DNA of 64,000 nucleotides from contig CAUVYA020000002.1 of assembly GCA_963556045.3 (NCBI GenBank), positions 124,001 through 188,000 on the forward strand. The letters run 5' to 3'. Position numbers and translations under genes: made by a program. Below the pieces are notes generated by a model. It worked only from the letters and a program-made list of their open reading frames with translations, was not told where the DNA came from and did not search any database. Shown here piece by piece: positions 23,585 through 30,758 of this stretch. The stretch is from UBA4781 sp963556045 (GTDB taxonomy: Bacteria; Chloroflexota; Anaerolineae; Anaerolineales; Anaerolineaceae). How positions within the stretch are numbered: the first letter of the stretch is position 1; each line of letters begins with the position of its first letter.

Positions 23585-24901
23585 TCAATCACCTCTGTCT
23601 AATTTCTGGATAACCTTGATAATCAGTGCTACGGCATCATCCAATTTCTCTGGTTTGACCTTGTCAAGTGTATCCTGTGGACTGTGAATGAATTTTGTGT
23701 CTTTATTCGATAGAAAGAATGCGGCTTCGACCTTCTGCTTCTTGAATGGTGCATGATCGCTGTTATTACCCAGCATGGTATTGTAAGAACGAGCTTCGAT
23801 GTGGTTTTCTTCTGCAGTCTTAGCGATAACAGTATTCAACTTTTCATTAAAAGTTTTCTTTTTTATAAAACCAGCCTTCTCCACGTAAGCCAGCTCAGAA
23901 CCGACCATATCCACATTAATGATATAGCTGCGATCTTTGTTTGTAACGATATCTTCTTTATGCATTGTTATATATTCTCTAGAACCGTACAAGCCCCACT
24001 CCTCTGCGGTGAACCAGATATATTTCAGATGTATGTTATTGGTCGGATTCCGCTGGAAATATGCTGCCAGGCTTAATAAAATAGCAGATCCACTGCCATT
24101 ATCGCAGGCTCCCGGGCTATTGTTGACGCGTTGGACAAACAACGAAATACTGATGAGCATGATATCGATGAGAGTAAGGACGAGGACAAGTAGATTGAGG
24201 GTAGCAATGGCACCAATAACAGAAACACCCGAATTGAAATAAGATACCAGGTTGAGAGTAGCATCTGCCAGTGTGAGCAGCAGGATGAGCAAAAAAAGAA
24301 TGACCATTGCGATCATGATTTTAGTGGACGCTCTGGGCATAGTAGAAGATATGCTGTCAGAATGAGCGGTGAGATACAGGATGGTATTATCCTCTTTCTT
24401 GTGTTGTGGTTCGATTTCACACAAGACATTCTGACCACTGGAGGCTTTTCCAAAAAAAGTCATTTTGCCATCCATTAAACTTTTCAAAAAGAATACAATA
24501 AAAATTATGGCGACCAGGGGCAGGAAGATTCCCACATAGCCATCCAGCGGTTGCACAAGGCGCAGCACCCAGTTGAAGAGTAATACGAACAGAGCTAGCA
24601 TAGCGTATAAAAATTTTCGTCCGGTCACCATGCCGGTTGACCAGCTGATCTCTTCAGTAAAGGGATTTAATTGCATTTTTCGCAGGAAATCCAGCAGGAA
24701 GCGTGTGGTTTCTTTTTCACCCTCCGTGCCCATCATGCGGGGCTGGCTGAGAATACTGTGTTTTAAGATCTCATAAGGGGCAGACTGAAATTTCATCTTT
24801 TTTACCTTGGTGTTGGATTCATTCTCCCACTGCTGGGCTATATCGTTCAGATTATTATAGATCACATCAATTGAATAGCATGTCAGAAATGCGTTATTCA
24901 T
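23585..24901 (-). CDS. Membrane-embedded M28-family zinc aminopeptidase
   Basis: A 438-residue metallopeptidase. The zinc ligands and catalytic residues of family M28 are visible: His180 in LTAHSDS, Asp267 in GACDNGSG, Glu300-Glu301 in TAEEWGLYGS, an Asp in NVDMVG, and His in KFIHSPQDT (about 411). Two membrane helices (about 99-140) precede the catalytic domain. Unusually, a strongly hydrophobic stretch of two or more helices (about 195-256) is inserted between His180 and Asp267, residues normally close together. The start at 24901 has no clear ribosome site; Met36 (24796) follows AAGG at fair spacing and may be the true start. It is isolated between repeat arrays and trpS. Confidence 0.82.
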   Translation of the reverse strand: MNNAFLTCYSIDVIYNNLNDIAQQWENESNTKVKKMKFQSAPYEILKHSILSQPRMMGTEGEKETTRFLLDFLRKMQLNPFTEEISWSTGMVTGRKFLYAMLALFVLLFNWVLRLVQPLDGYVGIFLPLVAIIFIVFFLKSLMDGKMTFFGKASSGQNVLCEIEPQHKKEDNTILYLTAHSDSISSTMPRASTKIMIAMVILFLLILLLTLADATLNLVSYFNSGVSVIGAIATLNLLVLVLTLIDIMLISISLFVQRVNNSPGACDNGSGSAILLSLAAYFQRNPTNNIHLKYIWFTAEEWGLYGSREYITMHKEDIVTNKDRSYIINVDMVGSELAYVEKAGFIKKKTFNEKLNTVIAKTAEENHIEARSYNTMLGNNSDHAPFKKQKVEAAFFLSNKDTKFIHSPQDTLDKVKPEKLDDAVALIIKVIQKLDRGD

Positions 24902-24937
24902 TGAGAAGATTGATGTGAAGTTTTATTAACCCGATCA

Positions 24938-26029
24938 TTAATAATACTGCATATGCATGGCGCCTCTGAGATCGTGGAGGGTTTTATCAGCGATCTGATT
25001 GGCTTTCATATTACCCTGCTTCAGTACCTCCCACAAAAAGGATTCATCCTGTTCGTAGCGTTTTCTACGTTCGCGCATAGGTTGGAAATAGCCATTGATC
25101 ACTTCTGTAAGCTCTTTTTTCAGTGTGGAGGCACCCTGCGAGCCAATTCGGCTGGCAATCGTTGCTGGATCTATTCCGGTGCACAGGGAATACATCAATA
25201 ATAGATTTGCAACTTCTGGTCGCTGAATGGGATCATAAGTAATGTTCCTTTTAGAATCCGTTTTCGCACGTTTGATGAGCTGTGCGGTTTCATCAGCGCT
25301 CATCTTGATTTGGATGGAATTATTCATACTTTTACCCATTTTGAGACCATCCAACCCTAACAGCATAGTGACATCTCCCAGCAGTAATTCTGGTTCAGGG
25401 AAGAATGATTCCCCATGAAAATAATCTCGATTGATCCTGCGAGCGATGGAGCGTGTCAACTCAATATGTGGTAGCTGGTCCTTTCCGCCCGGTACCACAT
25501 TTCCTTTGCAGAACAGAATATCGGCAGCCTGGTGCACCGGATAGGTCATCATCAAGCCGCTGACCGAACGTGTGCCTAAAAGCGCGATCTCATCCTTGAC
25601 GGTGGGATTGCGCTGTAATTCGGACATACTGACCAGGCTTAAAAAAGGCAGCAATAATTGATTGAGGGAGGAAACCATACTGTGGCAGAAAATGGTAACT
25701 TTTTGGGGGTCAATACCAACCGCCAAATTATCTAGGATGATATCCCGGACGCTGCTTCTCAAGTTTCCCGTAGATTTTCTATCGGTAATGGCTTGATAAT
25801 CTGCCAGGATCAAGAACAATTCAACACCCCACTCCTGCAATTTCACCCGGCTTTTTAATGATCCAAAATAATGACCGATATGGAGAGCGCCGGTTGGACG
25901 TTCCCCGGTCAGCACTCTGAAACGAGAAGGCTGTTTTTGCATTTCATTCCACAGGGCAGGACTTCGTTCGATACAGCGCTTGAGCGATTCTGTCTCATCT
26001 CCACTCATTGGAATTGTGGGATTGGTCAT
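24938..26029 (-). CDS. trpS: Tryptophan-tRNA ligase
   Basis: Charges tRNA-Trp. It has 363 residues from the start at 26029, which follows an AGGAGG box by 8 nt; a reading from 26053 would place that box inside the gene. Class I signatures: GALHIGHYFGSL (HIGH motif) and GLKMGKSMNNS, a KMGKS variant of KMSKS. LADYQAITD, VPGGKDQLPHIELTR and the C-terminal ELTEVINGYFQPMRERR are typical. About 40 residues precede the usual N-terminus. A TATAAT box on the minus strand (26066-26061) gives a roughly 25-nt leader with no room for a T-box. Confidence 0.95.
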   Translation of the reverse strand: MTNPTIPMSGDETESLKRCIERSPALWNEMQKQPSRFRVLTGERPTGALHIGHYFGSLKSRVKLQEWGVELFLILADYQAITDRKSTGNLRSSVRDIILDNLAVGIDPQKVTIFCHSMVSSLNQLLLPFLSLVSMSELQRNPTVKDEIALLGTRSVSGLMMTYPVHQAADILFCKGNVVPGGKDQLPHIELTRSIARRINRDYFHGESFFPEPELLLGDVTMLLGLDGLKMGKSMNNSIQIKMSADETAQLIKRAKTDSKRNITYDPIQRPEVANLLLMYSLCTGIDPATIASRIGSQGASTLKKELTEVINGYFQPMRERRKRYEQDESFLWEVLKQGNMKANQIADKTLHDLRGAMHMQYY

Positions 26030-26077
26030 GCAGATTTCCTCCTGAATTTTCAATATTGAGATTATACAACAGCTAAT

Positions 26078-26494
26078 GGGTGCGTTGGTACCGCACCAAA
26101 TAGATGCATAGTGAAATAAAACGGTGGGTTAGGAACCCACCCTACAAAGAAAAGGTAGGGTGCATTGGAAACGCACCAAACAGATAGATTATGAAAAACA
26201 GTGGGTTGGGAACCCACCCTACAAAAAAAGGTGGGATGCATTGATAACGCACCAAATTGACGTATTGCGAAATAAAACGGTGGGTTAGGAACCCACCTTA
26301 CAAAAAAAGGTGGGGTGCGTTGATAACGCACCAAATAGATGCATAGTGAAATAAAACGGTGGGTTAGGAACCCACCCTACAAAAAAATGGTAGGTGCTAT
26401 TGATAACGCACCAAATAGATGCATAGTGAAATAAAACGGTGGGTTGGGAACCCACCCTACAAAAAAAAGGTAGGATGCGTTTCCAACGCACCAA
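26078..26494. repeat. REP-like repeat array 2 (five full units plus a half unit)
   Basis: Five tandem copies of the two-hairpin unit at a spacing of about 80 bp, joined by A-runs. A single hairpin-A half unit (about 26469-26494) follows and ends directly at the stop codon of the transposase gene. Loops and spacers vary while arms are kept, as expected for structure-selected REP elements. This accounts for the whole gap 26067-26499; apparent reading frames across it are products of the repeats. Confidence 0.9.
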
Positions 26495-26499
26495 TTAGT

Positions 26500-27048
26500 T
26501 CATTCACCATACTGCAAATTGAAATCAATATTAATCTCACTCCCCCAATTTGTATCATAGAAACCATTGTTTACATAATGATGGAAACTTGACCAGATCC
26601 AATCTGAGACATTGGAAACGTAGCCATGTTTTACAGGATTGTAATGAACATAATTCAGATGATGATTGAAATCTTCCTCATCGCGGATAGTATGTTCCCA
26701 ATAACGGCGCTGCCAAATGGTTGCTTCTTCATGTTTTTGATGGGAAATATTTCTTTGGATCGTTTCTTTCTGGTAGGATAAATATGTTCTTGTGAAAATA
26801 CGTTTGATTTCCCTCCATCGCATCGGGTAATTAGTATCGCCTGGGTGTAAAGTGATAATACAATGAAGATGGTCAGGAAGTACGCAAATAGAATCGGTTG
26901 TGAATGGAAAACGGTTGGATACATCCGACCAGGCAGACCTAAGAATCTCACGCGATAGCGGATCTGTCAGTATTGGCTGCCTTTGATAAGTAACTACTGT
27001 GAAGAAGAATGTTCCCCCATCAATAAAGGAACGTCGATAATCTGACAT
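26500..27048 (-). CDS. REP-associated tyrosine transposase (RAYT), copy 1
   Basis: A 182-residue Y1-type HUH nuclease related to IS200/IS605 transposases. The HUH motif is His-Leu-His in PDHLHCIITLHPGD (about 58-71), and the nucleophilic tyrosine is in the NYVHYNPVKHGYV block (about 132-144). RAYTs are single-copy-like chromosomal genes thought to mobilise or maintain REP hairpins. The ATG at 27048 matches copy 2 exactly; an upstream TTG in frame would add two residues. It is flanked by hairpin-A half elements on both sides, and arrays 2 and 3 surround it. No Shine-Dalgarno sequence is visible. Confidence 0.92.
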   Translation of the reverse strand: MSDYRRSFIDGGTFFFTVVTYQRQPILTDPLSREILRSAWSDVSNRFPFTTDSICVLPDHLHCIITLHPGDTNYPMRWREIKRIFTRTYLSYQKETIQRNISHQKHEEATIWQRRYWEHTIRDEEDFNHHLNYVHYNPVKHGYVSNVSDWIWSSFHHYVNNGFYDTNWGSEINIDFNLQYGE

Positions 27049-27076
27049 GGACAAATAATATCATAAAGTAATTTCA

Positions 27077-27232
27077 GGTAGAGTGCGTTGATAACGCACC
27101 AAATTGATGTATTGTGAAATGAAACGGTGGGTTAGGAACCCACCCTACAAAAAAAGGTAGGGTGCGTTGGAAACGCACCAATAGATCACATAATGGGAAA
27201 TAAAACAGTGGGTTGAAATCCCACCCTACAAA
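27077..27232. repeat. REP-like repeat array 3 (two full units)
   Basis: Two units beginning at 27077 and about 27157, the first starting 29 nt upstream of the transposase ATG. The sequence from the half element on the 3' side of the gene to the first hairpin here is duplicated around copy 2. The gap 27049-27531 contains this array, the 27250-27277 palindrome, a hairpin at 27447-27477 and otherwise nothing recognised. Confidence 0.88.
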
Positions 27233-27249
27233 ATAATTCATCCTCCTAC

Positions 27250-27277
27250 CATGTCATGCTGAGCGCAGCGAAGCATC
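27250..27277. repeat. Palindromic dispersed repeat (second family), copy 2
   Basis: Identical over 28 bp to 23316-23343. Both copies sit at the outer edge of a two-hairpin array and have the same orientation. It is followed by a short CATCAGATGAAACCA stretch that recurs at about 29196-29210. Confidence 0.7.
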
Positions 27278-27446
27278 TGTCAACCATCAGATGAAACCAT
27301 CCGGTAAGATATGTTTCAAGGTCGATGAAAAACCAGTTCGAGACTCTGACGATTTGACCTAAATTTCTATCTCACTAGAAACAGATCCTTTGGGTGAAAA
27401 TACTCACCAGGACGATGCAGAAATTTAAGCCAGAACTAGTAAATAA

Positions 27447-27477
27447 TTGCAGGGTGGATAATAAATCCACTCTGCAA
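27447..27477 (-). terminator. Hairpin downstream of the 76-residue gene, possibly a terminator
   Basis: Arms 27447-27458 and 27466-27477 pair with one mismatch around a 7-nt loop. On the minus strand it is followed by TTATTTA. It lies 55 nt beyond the stop of the small gene. Its sequence resembles hairpin B of the repeat family, so it may instead be a decayed repeat. Confidence 0.4.
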
Positions 27478-27531
27478 TGTACTTGCTGAAAAACCCGGCT
27501 TATTTCTACCAGGGATTTTCTAATAAGTTCC

Positions 27532-27762
27532 TCACGACATCCAGGAGCCGATCCCATCCCACGCGTTATTTAACCAGGAGGCTTTTAATGGGTCTTGATT
27601 TTGAACCATGGTGCCCACCTGGCGCATTAACCTCATGCCCCCTTCTTGATCTAATTGTTCGCCTATTTCTGTAATTCGTGCCAGGGTTTCTGGATCATGT
27701 TTTAAATAATCCGTAAGTAAACCGAGAAGTTCATTGCTGAGTTTGTTCAAATCCAATTCCAT
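27532..27762 (-). CDS. Small acidic protein of unknown function
   Basis: A 76-residue, mostly helical, soluble protein (MELDLNKLSNELLGLLTDYL..., then HDPETLARITEIGEQL, ending WLNNAWDGIGSWMS). No family is recognised. An AAGGAGA box 7 nt before the ATG and a compact charge pattern support a real gene. It lies alone inside the repeat island between array 3 and the isolated unit at 27899. Confidence 0.65.
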   Translation of the reverse strand: MELDLNKLSNELLGLLTDYLKHDPETLARITEIGEQLDQEGGMRLMRQVGTMVQNQDPLKASWLNNAWDGIGSWMS

Positions 27763-27898
27763 TGCGTGTCTCCTTGTTTGATTTATTGATATCTGCGAAT
27801 TATATGTGAAACACTACCATGACACAATATTTTGTTAGTGATAATGATGGTTGTGTGAAAAATCCCCATCATGATTTCGGTTTAAATGATTACCTGTA

Positions 27899-27975
27899 AT
27901 AGGGTGCGTTGGAAACGCACCAATAGGAGTATTGTGAAATAAAAAGGTGGGTTCCCAACCCACTTTACAAACTAC
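27899..27975. repeat. Single REP-like unit
   Basis: One full copy of the two-hairpin element; the outer right end is degenerate (ACTTTAC instead of ACCCTAC). The gap 27763-28092 holds this unit and the half unit at 28065-28091. The rest shows nothing recognisable. Confidence 0.82.
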
Positions 27976-28064
27976 AAACTTTGGACTCTGCACCGTATAC
28001 ATAGGATAGCCTCTCCAAGAACAGATCATTCGGTCGCGCTGCTACTTCAGGAAGACGTAGTAAT

Positions 28065-28091
28065 AGGATGCGTTTCCAACGCACCAATTAG
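28065..28091. repeat. Hairpin-A half unit at the 3' flank of transposase copy 2
   Basis: Carries the loop TTCC between arms GCGTT/AACGC, identical to the half unit at the end of array 2. The identity continues into both transposase genes, so the half element and gene have been duplicated together. Confidence 0.82.
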
Positions 28092-28092
28092 T

Positions 28093-28641
28093 TCATTCAC
28101 CATACTGCAAATTGAAATCAATATTAATCTCACTCCCCCAATTTGTATCATAGAAACCATTGTTTACATAATGATGAAAACTTGACCAGATCCAATCTGA
28201 GACATTGGAAACGTAACCATGTTTTACAGGATTGTAATGAACATAATTCAGATGATGATTGAAATCTTCCTCATCGCGGATAGTATGTTCCCAATAACGG
28301 CGCTGCCAAATCGTTGCTTCTTCACGTTTTTGATGGGAAATATTTCTTTTGATCGTTTCTTTCCTGTAGGATAAATATGTTCTTGTGAAAATACGTTTGA
28401 TTTCCCTCCAGCGCATCGGGTAATTAGTATCGCCTGGGTGTAAAGTGAGAATACAATGAAGATGGTCAGGAAGCACGCAAATAGAATCGGTTGTGAATGG
28501 AAAACGGTTGGATACATTCGACCAGGCAGACCTAAGAATCTCACGCGATAGCGGATCTGTCAGTATTGGCTGCCATTGATAAGTAACTACTGTGAAGAAG
28601 AATGTTCCCCCATCAATAAAGGAACGTCGATATTCTGACAT
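28093..28641 (-). CDS. REP-associated tyrosine transposase (RAYT), copy 2
   Basis: A 182-residue protein differing from copy 1 at only seven positions by direct comparison, with the His-Leu-His and NYVHYNPVKHG motifs intact, so both may be active. The sequence downstream (half unit) and upstream (ATCATAAAGTAATTTCAG then a full unit) is shared with copy 1, giving a duplicated segment of about 620 bp. Two near-identical RAYTs side by side are unusual because these genes are normally single-copy and not self-mobile. No Shine-Dalgarno sequence is seen. Confidence 0.92.
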   Translation of the reverse strand: MSEYRRSFIDGGTFFFTVVTYQWQPILTDPLSREILRSAWSNVSNRFPFTTDSICVLPDHLHCILTLHPGDTNYPMRWREIKRIFTRTYLSYRKETIKRNISHQKREEATIWQRRYWEHTIRDEEDFNHHLNYVHYNPVKHGYVSNVSDWIWSSFHHYVNNGFYDTNWGSEINIDFNLQYGE

Positions 28642-28670
28642 ACAGAAATATTATCATAAAGTAATTTCAG

Positions 28671-28778
28671 GTAGGGTGCGTTCAAAACGCACCGATAGAT
28701 GGATTGTAAAATAAAACGATGGGTCAGGAACCCACCCTACAAAAAATTATGGTAGGGTGCGTTGGAAACGAACCAATT
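28671..28778. repeat. REP-like full unit plus a half unit
   Basis: A full unit at 28671-28740 and a hairpin-A half unit at about 28752-28778 whose right arm has one mismatch (AACGAACC). It lies between transposase copy 2 and the zinc-ribbon gene. Confidence 0.82.
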
Positions 28779-28809
28779 TATTTCCAGATTGCAGGAAACC
28801 CGAATTCGG

Positions 28810-28962
28810 TTATTCCAAATCTGTGTAAATAACTTGTCCTGAACCACATTCAGGACACTTATCGGGTTTTGATGTACTGGTCCAACTATGGTTACAATGG
28901 GTACACAAACAACGGTATGTTTTTTCAAATAAAATATTCAAAAATCCAATCACGTTTTTCAT
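28810..28962 (-). CDS. Small zinc-ribbon protein
   Basis: A 50-residue protein with two CxxC knuckles, Cys20-Thr-His-Cys23 and Cys36-Pro-Glu-Cys39, a zinc ribbon of rubredoxin-like or rubrerythrin-tail type (TYRCLCTHCNHSW, KCPECGSGQVI). An ideal AGGAGG box lies 7-8 nt before the ATG. Such mini-ribbons often act as protein-protein or nucleic-acid adaptors, but no specific role can be given. A longer frame over the same area (28737-28928) is out of frame with this start and is a shadow. Confidence 0.78.
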   Translation of the reverse strand: MKNVIGFLNILFEKTYRCLCTHCNHSWTSTSKPDKCPECGSGQVIYTDLE

Positions 28963-29115
28963 ATCTATCCTCCTAGAAGCATATAGAAAAACTTATTAAA
29001 TACAAATCACAAAAAGGGATATTTCTGATGATTGCATTATTTCCCCACAATCCAATTATATAAATTATTATTATTAATTCAATAAATTTATTTCAAAGAT
29101 TGAGAGTCACTTCAT

Positions 29116-29187
29116 GTAGGGTGTGTTGGAAACGCACCGAAAGATGTATTGTGAAAGAAAACGGTGGGTTCGGAACCCACCCTACAA
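29116..29187. repeat. Single REP-like unit
   Basis: Last copy of the two-hairpin element, in the gap 28963-29367. To its left is an AT-rich stretch (28980-29100) with no gene. To its right are a CATCAGATGAAACCA remnant shared with 27286-27300 and then the eno terminator. Confidence 0.82.
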
Positions 29188-29318
29188 CTTTCAGCCATCA
29201 GATGAAACCAGCCAGTGAGGAATATTTTCAGAATTCGGTCTTATCTATAGATATTCATTACCGGGAACCATTAAAAAATACAAAACTGTCACCTATTGTC
29301 ACGTTTTGTCATGCGCAT

Positions 29319-29346
29319 AAAAAAAGGCGAGCCACATGGCTCGCCT
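29319..29346 (-). terminator. Terminator of eno
   Basis: A 9-bp GC-rich perfect stem (29325-29333 with 29338-29346), a 4-nt loop, and a run of seven T residues on the minus strand, 22 nt beyond the eno stop codon. Confidence 0.9.
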
Positions 29347-29367
29347 CTATATCCTATCAAGAAAAAT

Positions 29368-30666
29368 CTAGCGCTTGGTTTTGAGTGCGCCCCAGCCGGC
29401 GAAGGTGCCGCTGTCACCCAGATCTGCTTCAATACGCAGCAGCTGGTTGTACTTGGCAACCCGGTCGGAACGGGCGGGAGCACCGGTCTTGATCTGCCCG
29501 GTATTGAGCGCCACTGCCAGGTCAGCAATGGTGGAGTCTTCGGTCTCACCGGAACGATGCGAGGTGACCGCGGTCCAGCCAGCGCGCTGGCATAAAGTAA
29601 CCGCTTCGATGGTTTCGGTCAGCGAACCGATCTGGTTGACCTTCACCAGCAGTGAGTTGCAGGCTTTTTCTTCGATGGCGCGTTTCACGCGTGCGGGGTT
29701 GGTGACCAGCAGGTCATCGCCCACGATCTGCAGCTTGTCGCCCATCTGTTCGGTCATCATCTTCCAGCCGTCCCAGTCATCCTGTGCCAAACCGTCTTCA
29801 ATGGAGACGATCGGGAACTGTTCTACCCAGGATTTCCAGAAAGCGACCATCTGTGCGGGGTCAAGTTTCTTGCCCTCCCGACGCAGGTTGTAGACCTTTT
29901 CTTTCTCGTCATAGAATTCGGAAGCTGCCGGGTCAAGCGCAATGGCGACATCTGTGCCAGCCTTGAAGCCTGCTTTTTCGATGGCTTCCAGAATGACTTC
30001 CACCGCTTCCACATTGGCTTTCAATTGAGGAGCGTAGCCGCCCTCATCTCCAACCAGGGTAATGTAGCCGTGTTCTTTGAGGACGGACTTGAGGGCATGG
30101 TAGATCTCAGCACCCCAGCGTACACATTCCGCGAAAGAGGGAGCGCCAAAAGGCATGACCATGAATTCCTGTGCGTCGGTGGATTGCCAGCCGGTATGTG
30201 CCCCACCGTTGAGAATGTTCATCATAGGGACGGGCAGCACATGGGCATACACACCGCCGATGTAGCGGTAAAGCGGTAGACCGAGCGAAGCGGCAGCAGC
30301 TTTGGCAACTGCCAGGCTGGTGCCCAGAATGGCATTGGCGCCCAGTTTCGATTTATTGGGTGTGCCATCCAGTTCGAGCAGAGCGGCATCAATGGCGCGC
30401 TGTTCGGTGGCTTCCCAGCCGATCAGATTATCCTGAATGATGTCATTGACATTATCAACCGCTTTGGTAACACCCTTGCCGTTATAACGCGATTTGTCAC
30501 CATCGCGTAATTCGAGAGCTTCATGTATACCGGTGGAAGCTCCAGAGGGAACAGCAGCGCGTCCAATACTGCCATCATCCAGCATCACATCCACTTCAAT
30601 AGTCGGGTTTCCGCGAGAGTCGAGAATCTCCTGCGCATTAATAGATTCAATATATGCGTCCATCAT
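29368..30666 (-). CDS. eno: Enolase
   Basis: Converts 2-phosphoglycerate to phosphoenolpyruvate. It has 432 residues, full length. ILDSRGNPTIEVDV and GASTGIHEALELRD lie at the N-terminus, NILNGGAHT and the metal/active-site segments SIEDGLAQDDWDGW and VGDDLLVTN in the barrel, and SHRSGETEDSTIADLAVA near the C-terminus. An AAGGATGA ribosome site precedes two adjacent ATG codons. It lies downstream of pyrG on the same strand with a gap of 92 nt, perhaps co-transcribed. Confidence 0.98.
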   Translation of the reverse strand: MMDAYIESINAQEILDSRGNPTIEVDVMLDDGSIGRAAVPSGASTGIHEALELRDGDKSRYNGKGVTKAVDNVNDIIQDNLIGWEATEQRAIDAALLELDGTPNKSKLGANAILGTSLAVAKAAAASLGLPLYRYIGGVYAHVLPVPMMNILNGGAHTGWQSTDAQEFMVMPFGAPSFAECVRWGAEIYHALKSVLKEHGYITLVGDEGGYAPQLKANVEAVEVILEAIEKAGFKAGTDVAIALDPAASEFYDEKEKVYNLRREGKKLDPAQMVAFWKSWVEQFPIVSIEDGLAQDDWDGWKMMTEQMGDKLQIVGDDLLVTNPARVKRAIEEKACNSLLVKVNQIGSLTETIEAVTLCQRAGWTAVTSHRSGETEDSTIADLAVALNTGQIKTGAPARSDRVAKYNQLLRIEADLGDSGTFAGWGALKTKR

Positions 30667-30758
30667 TCATCCTTTATAAGTAATGTTTATGTTCCAATCC
30701 ATAAGTATAATACGAAATACTTCATGGGATAGTTCATTCAAAAATCCGATGTACAGAG

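Noticed and set aside
26062..26494. Two minus-strand frames of 90 and 69 residues with repeated phrases such as VGWVPNPPF
   Set aside because: They are produced by translation through the tandem REP-like units; the repeated peptide merely mirrors the repeat period.
26078..26494. Possible CRISPR array (regular tandem repeats of about 80 bp)
   Set aside because: The whole unit is repeated, with no unique spacers, there are two hairpins per unit, single units are dispersed elsewhere, and no cas genes are present.
28737..28928. 63-residue minus-strand frame next to the transposase
   Set aside because: It overlaps the zinc-ribbon gene in another frame, lacks a ribosome site and reads into a REP half unit.
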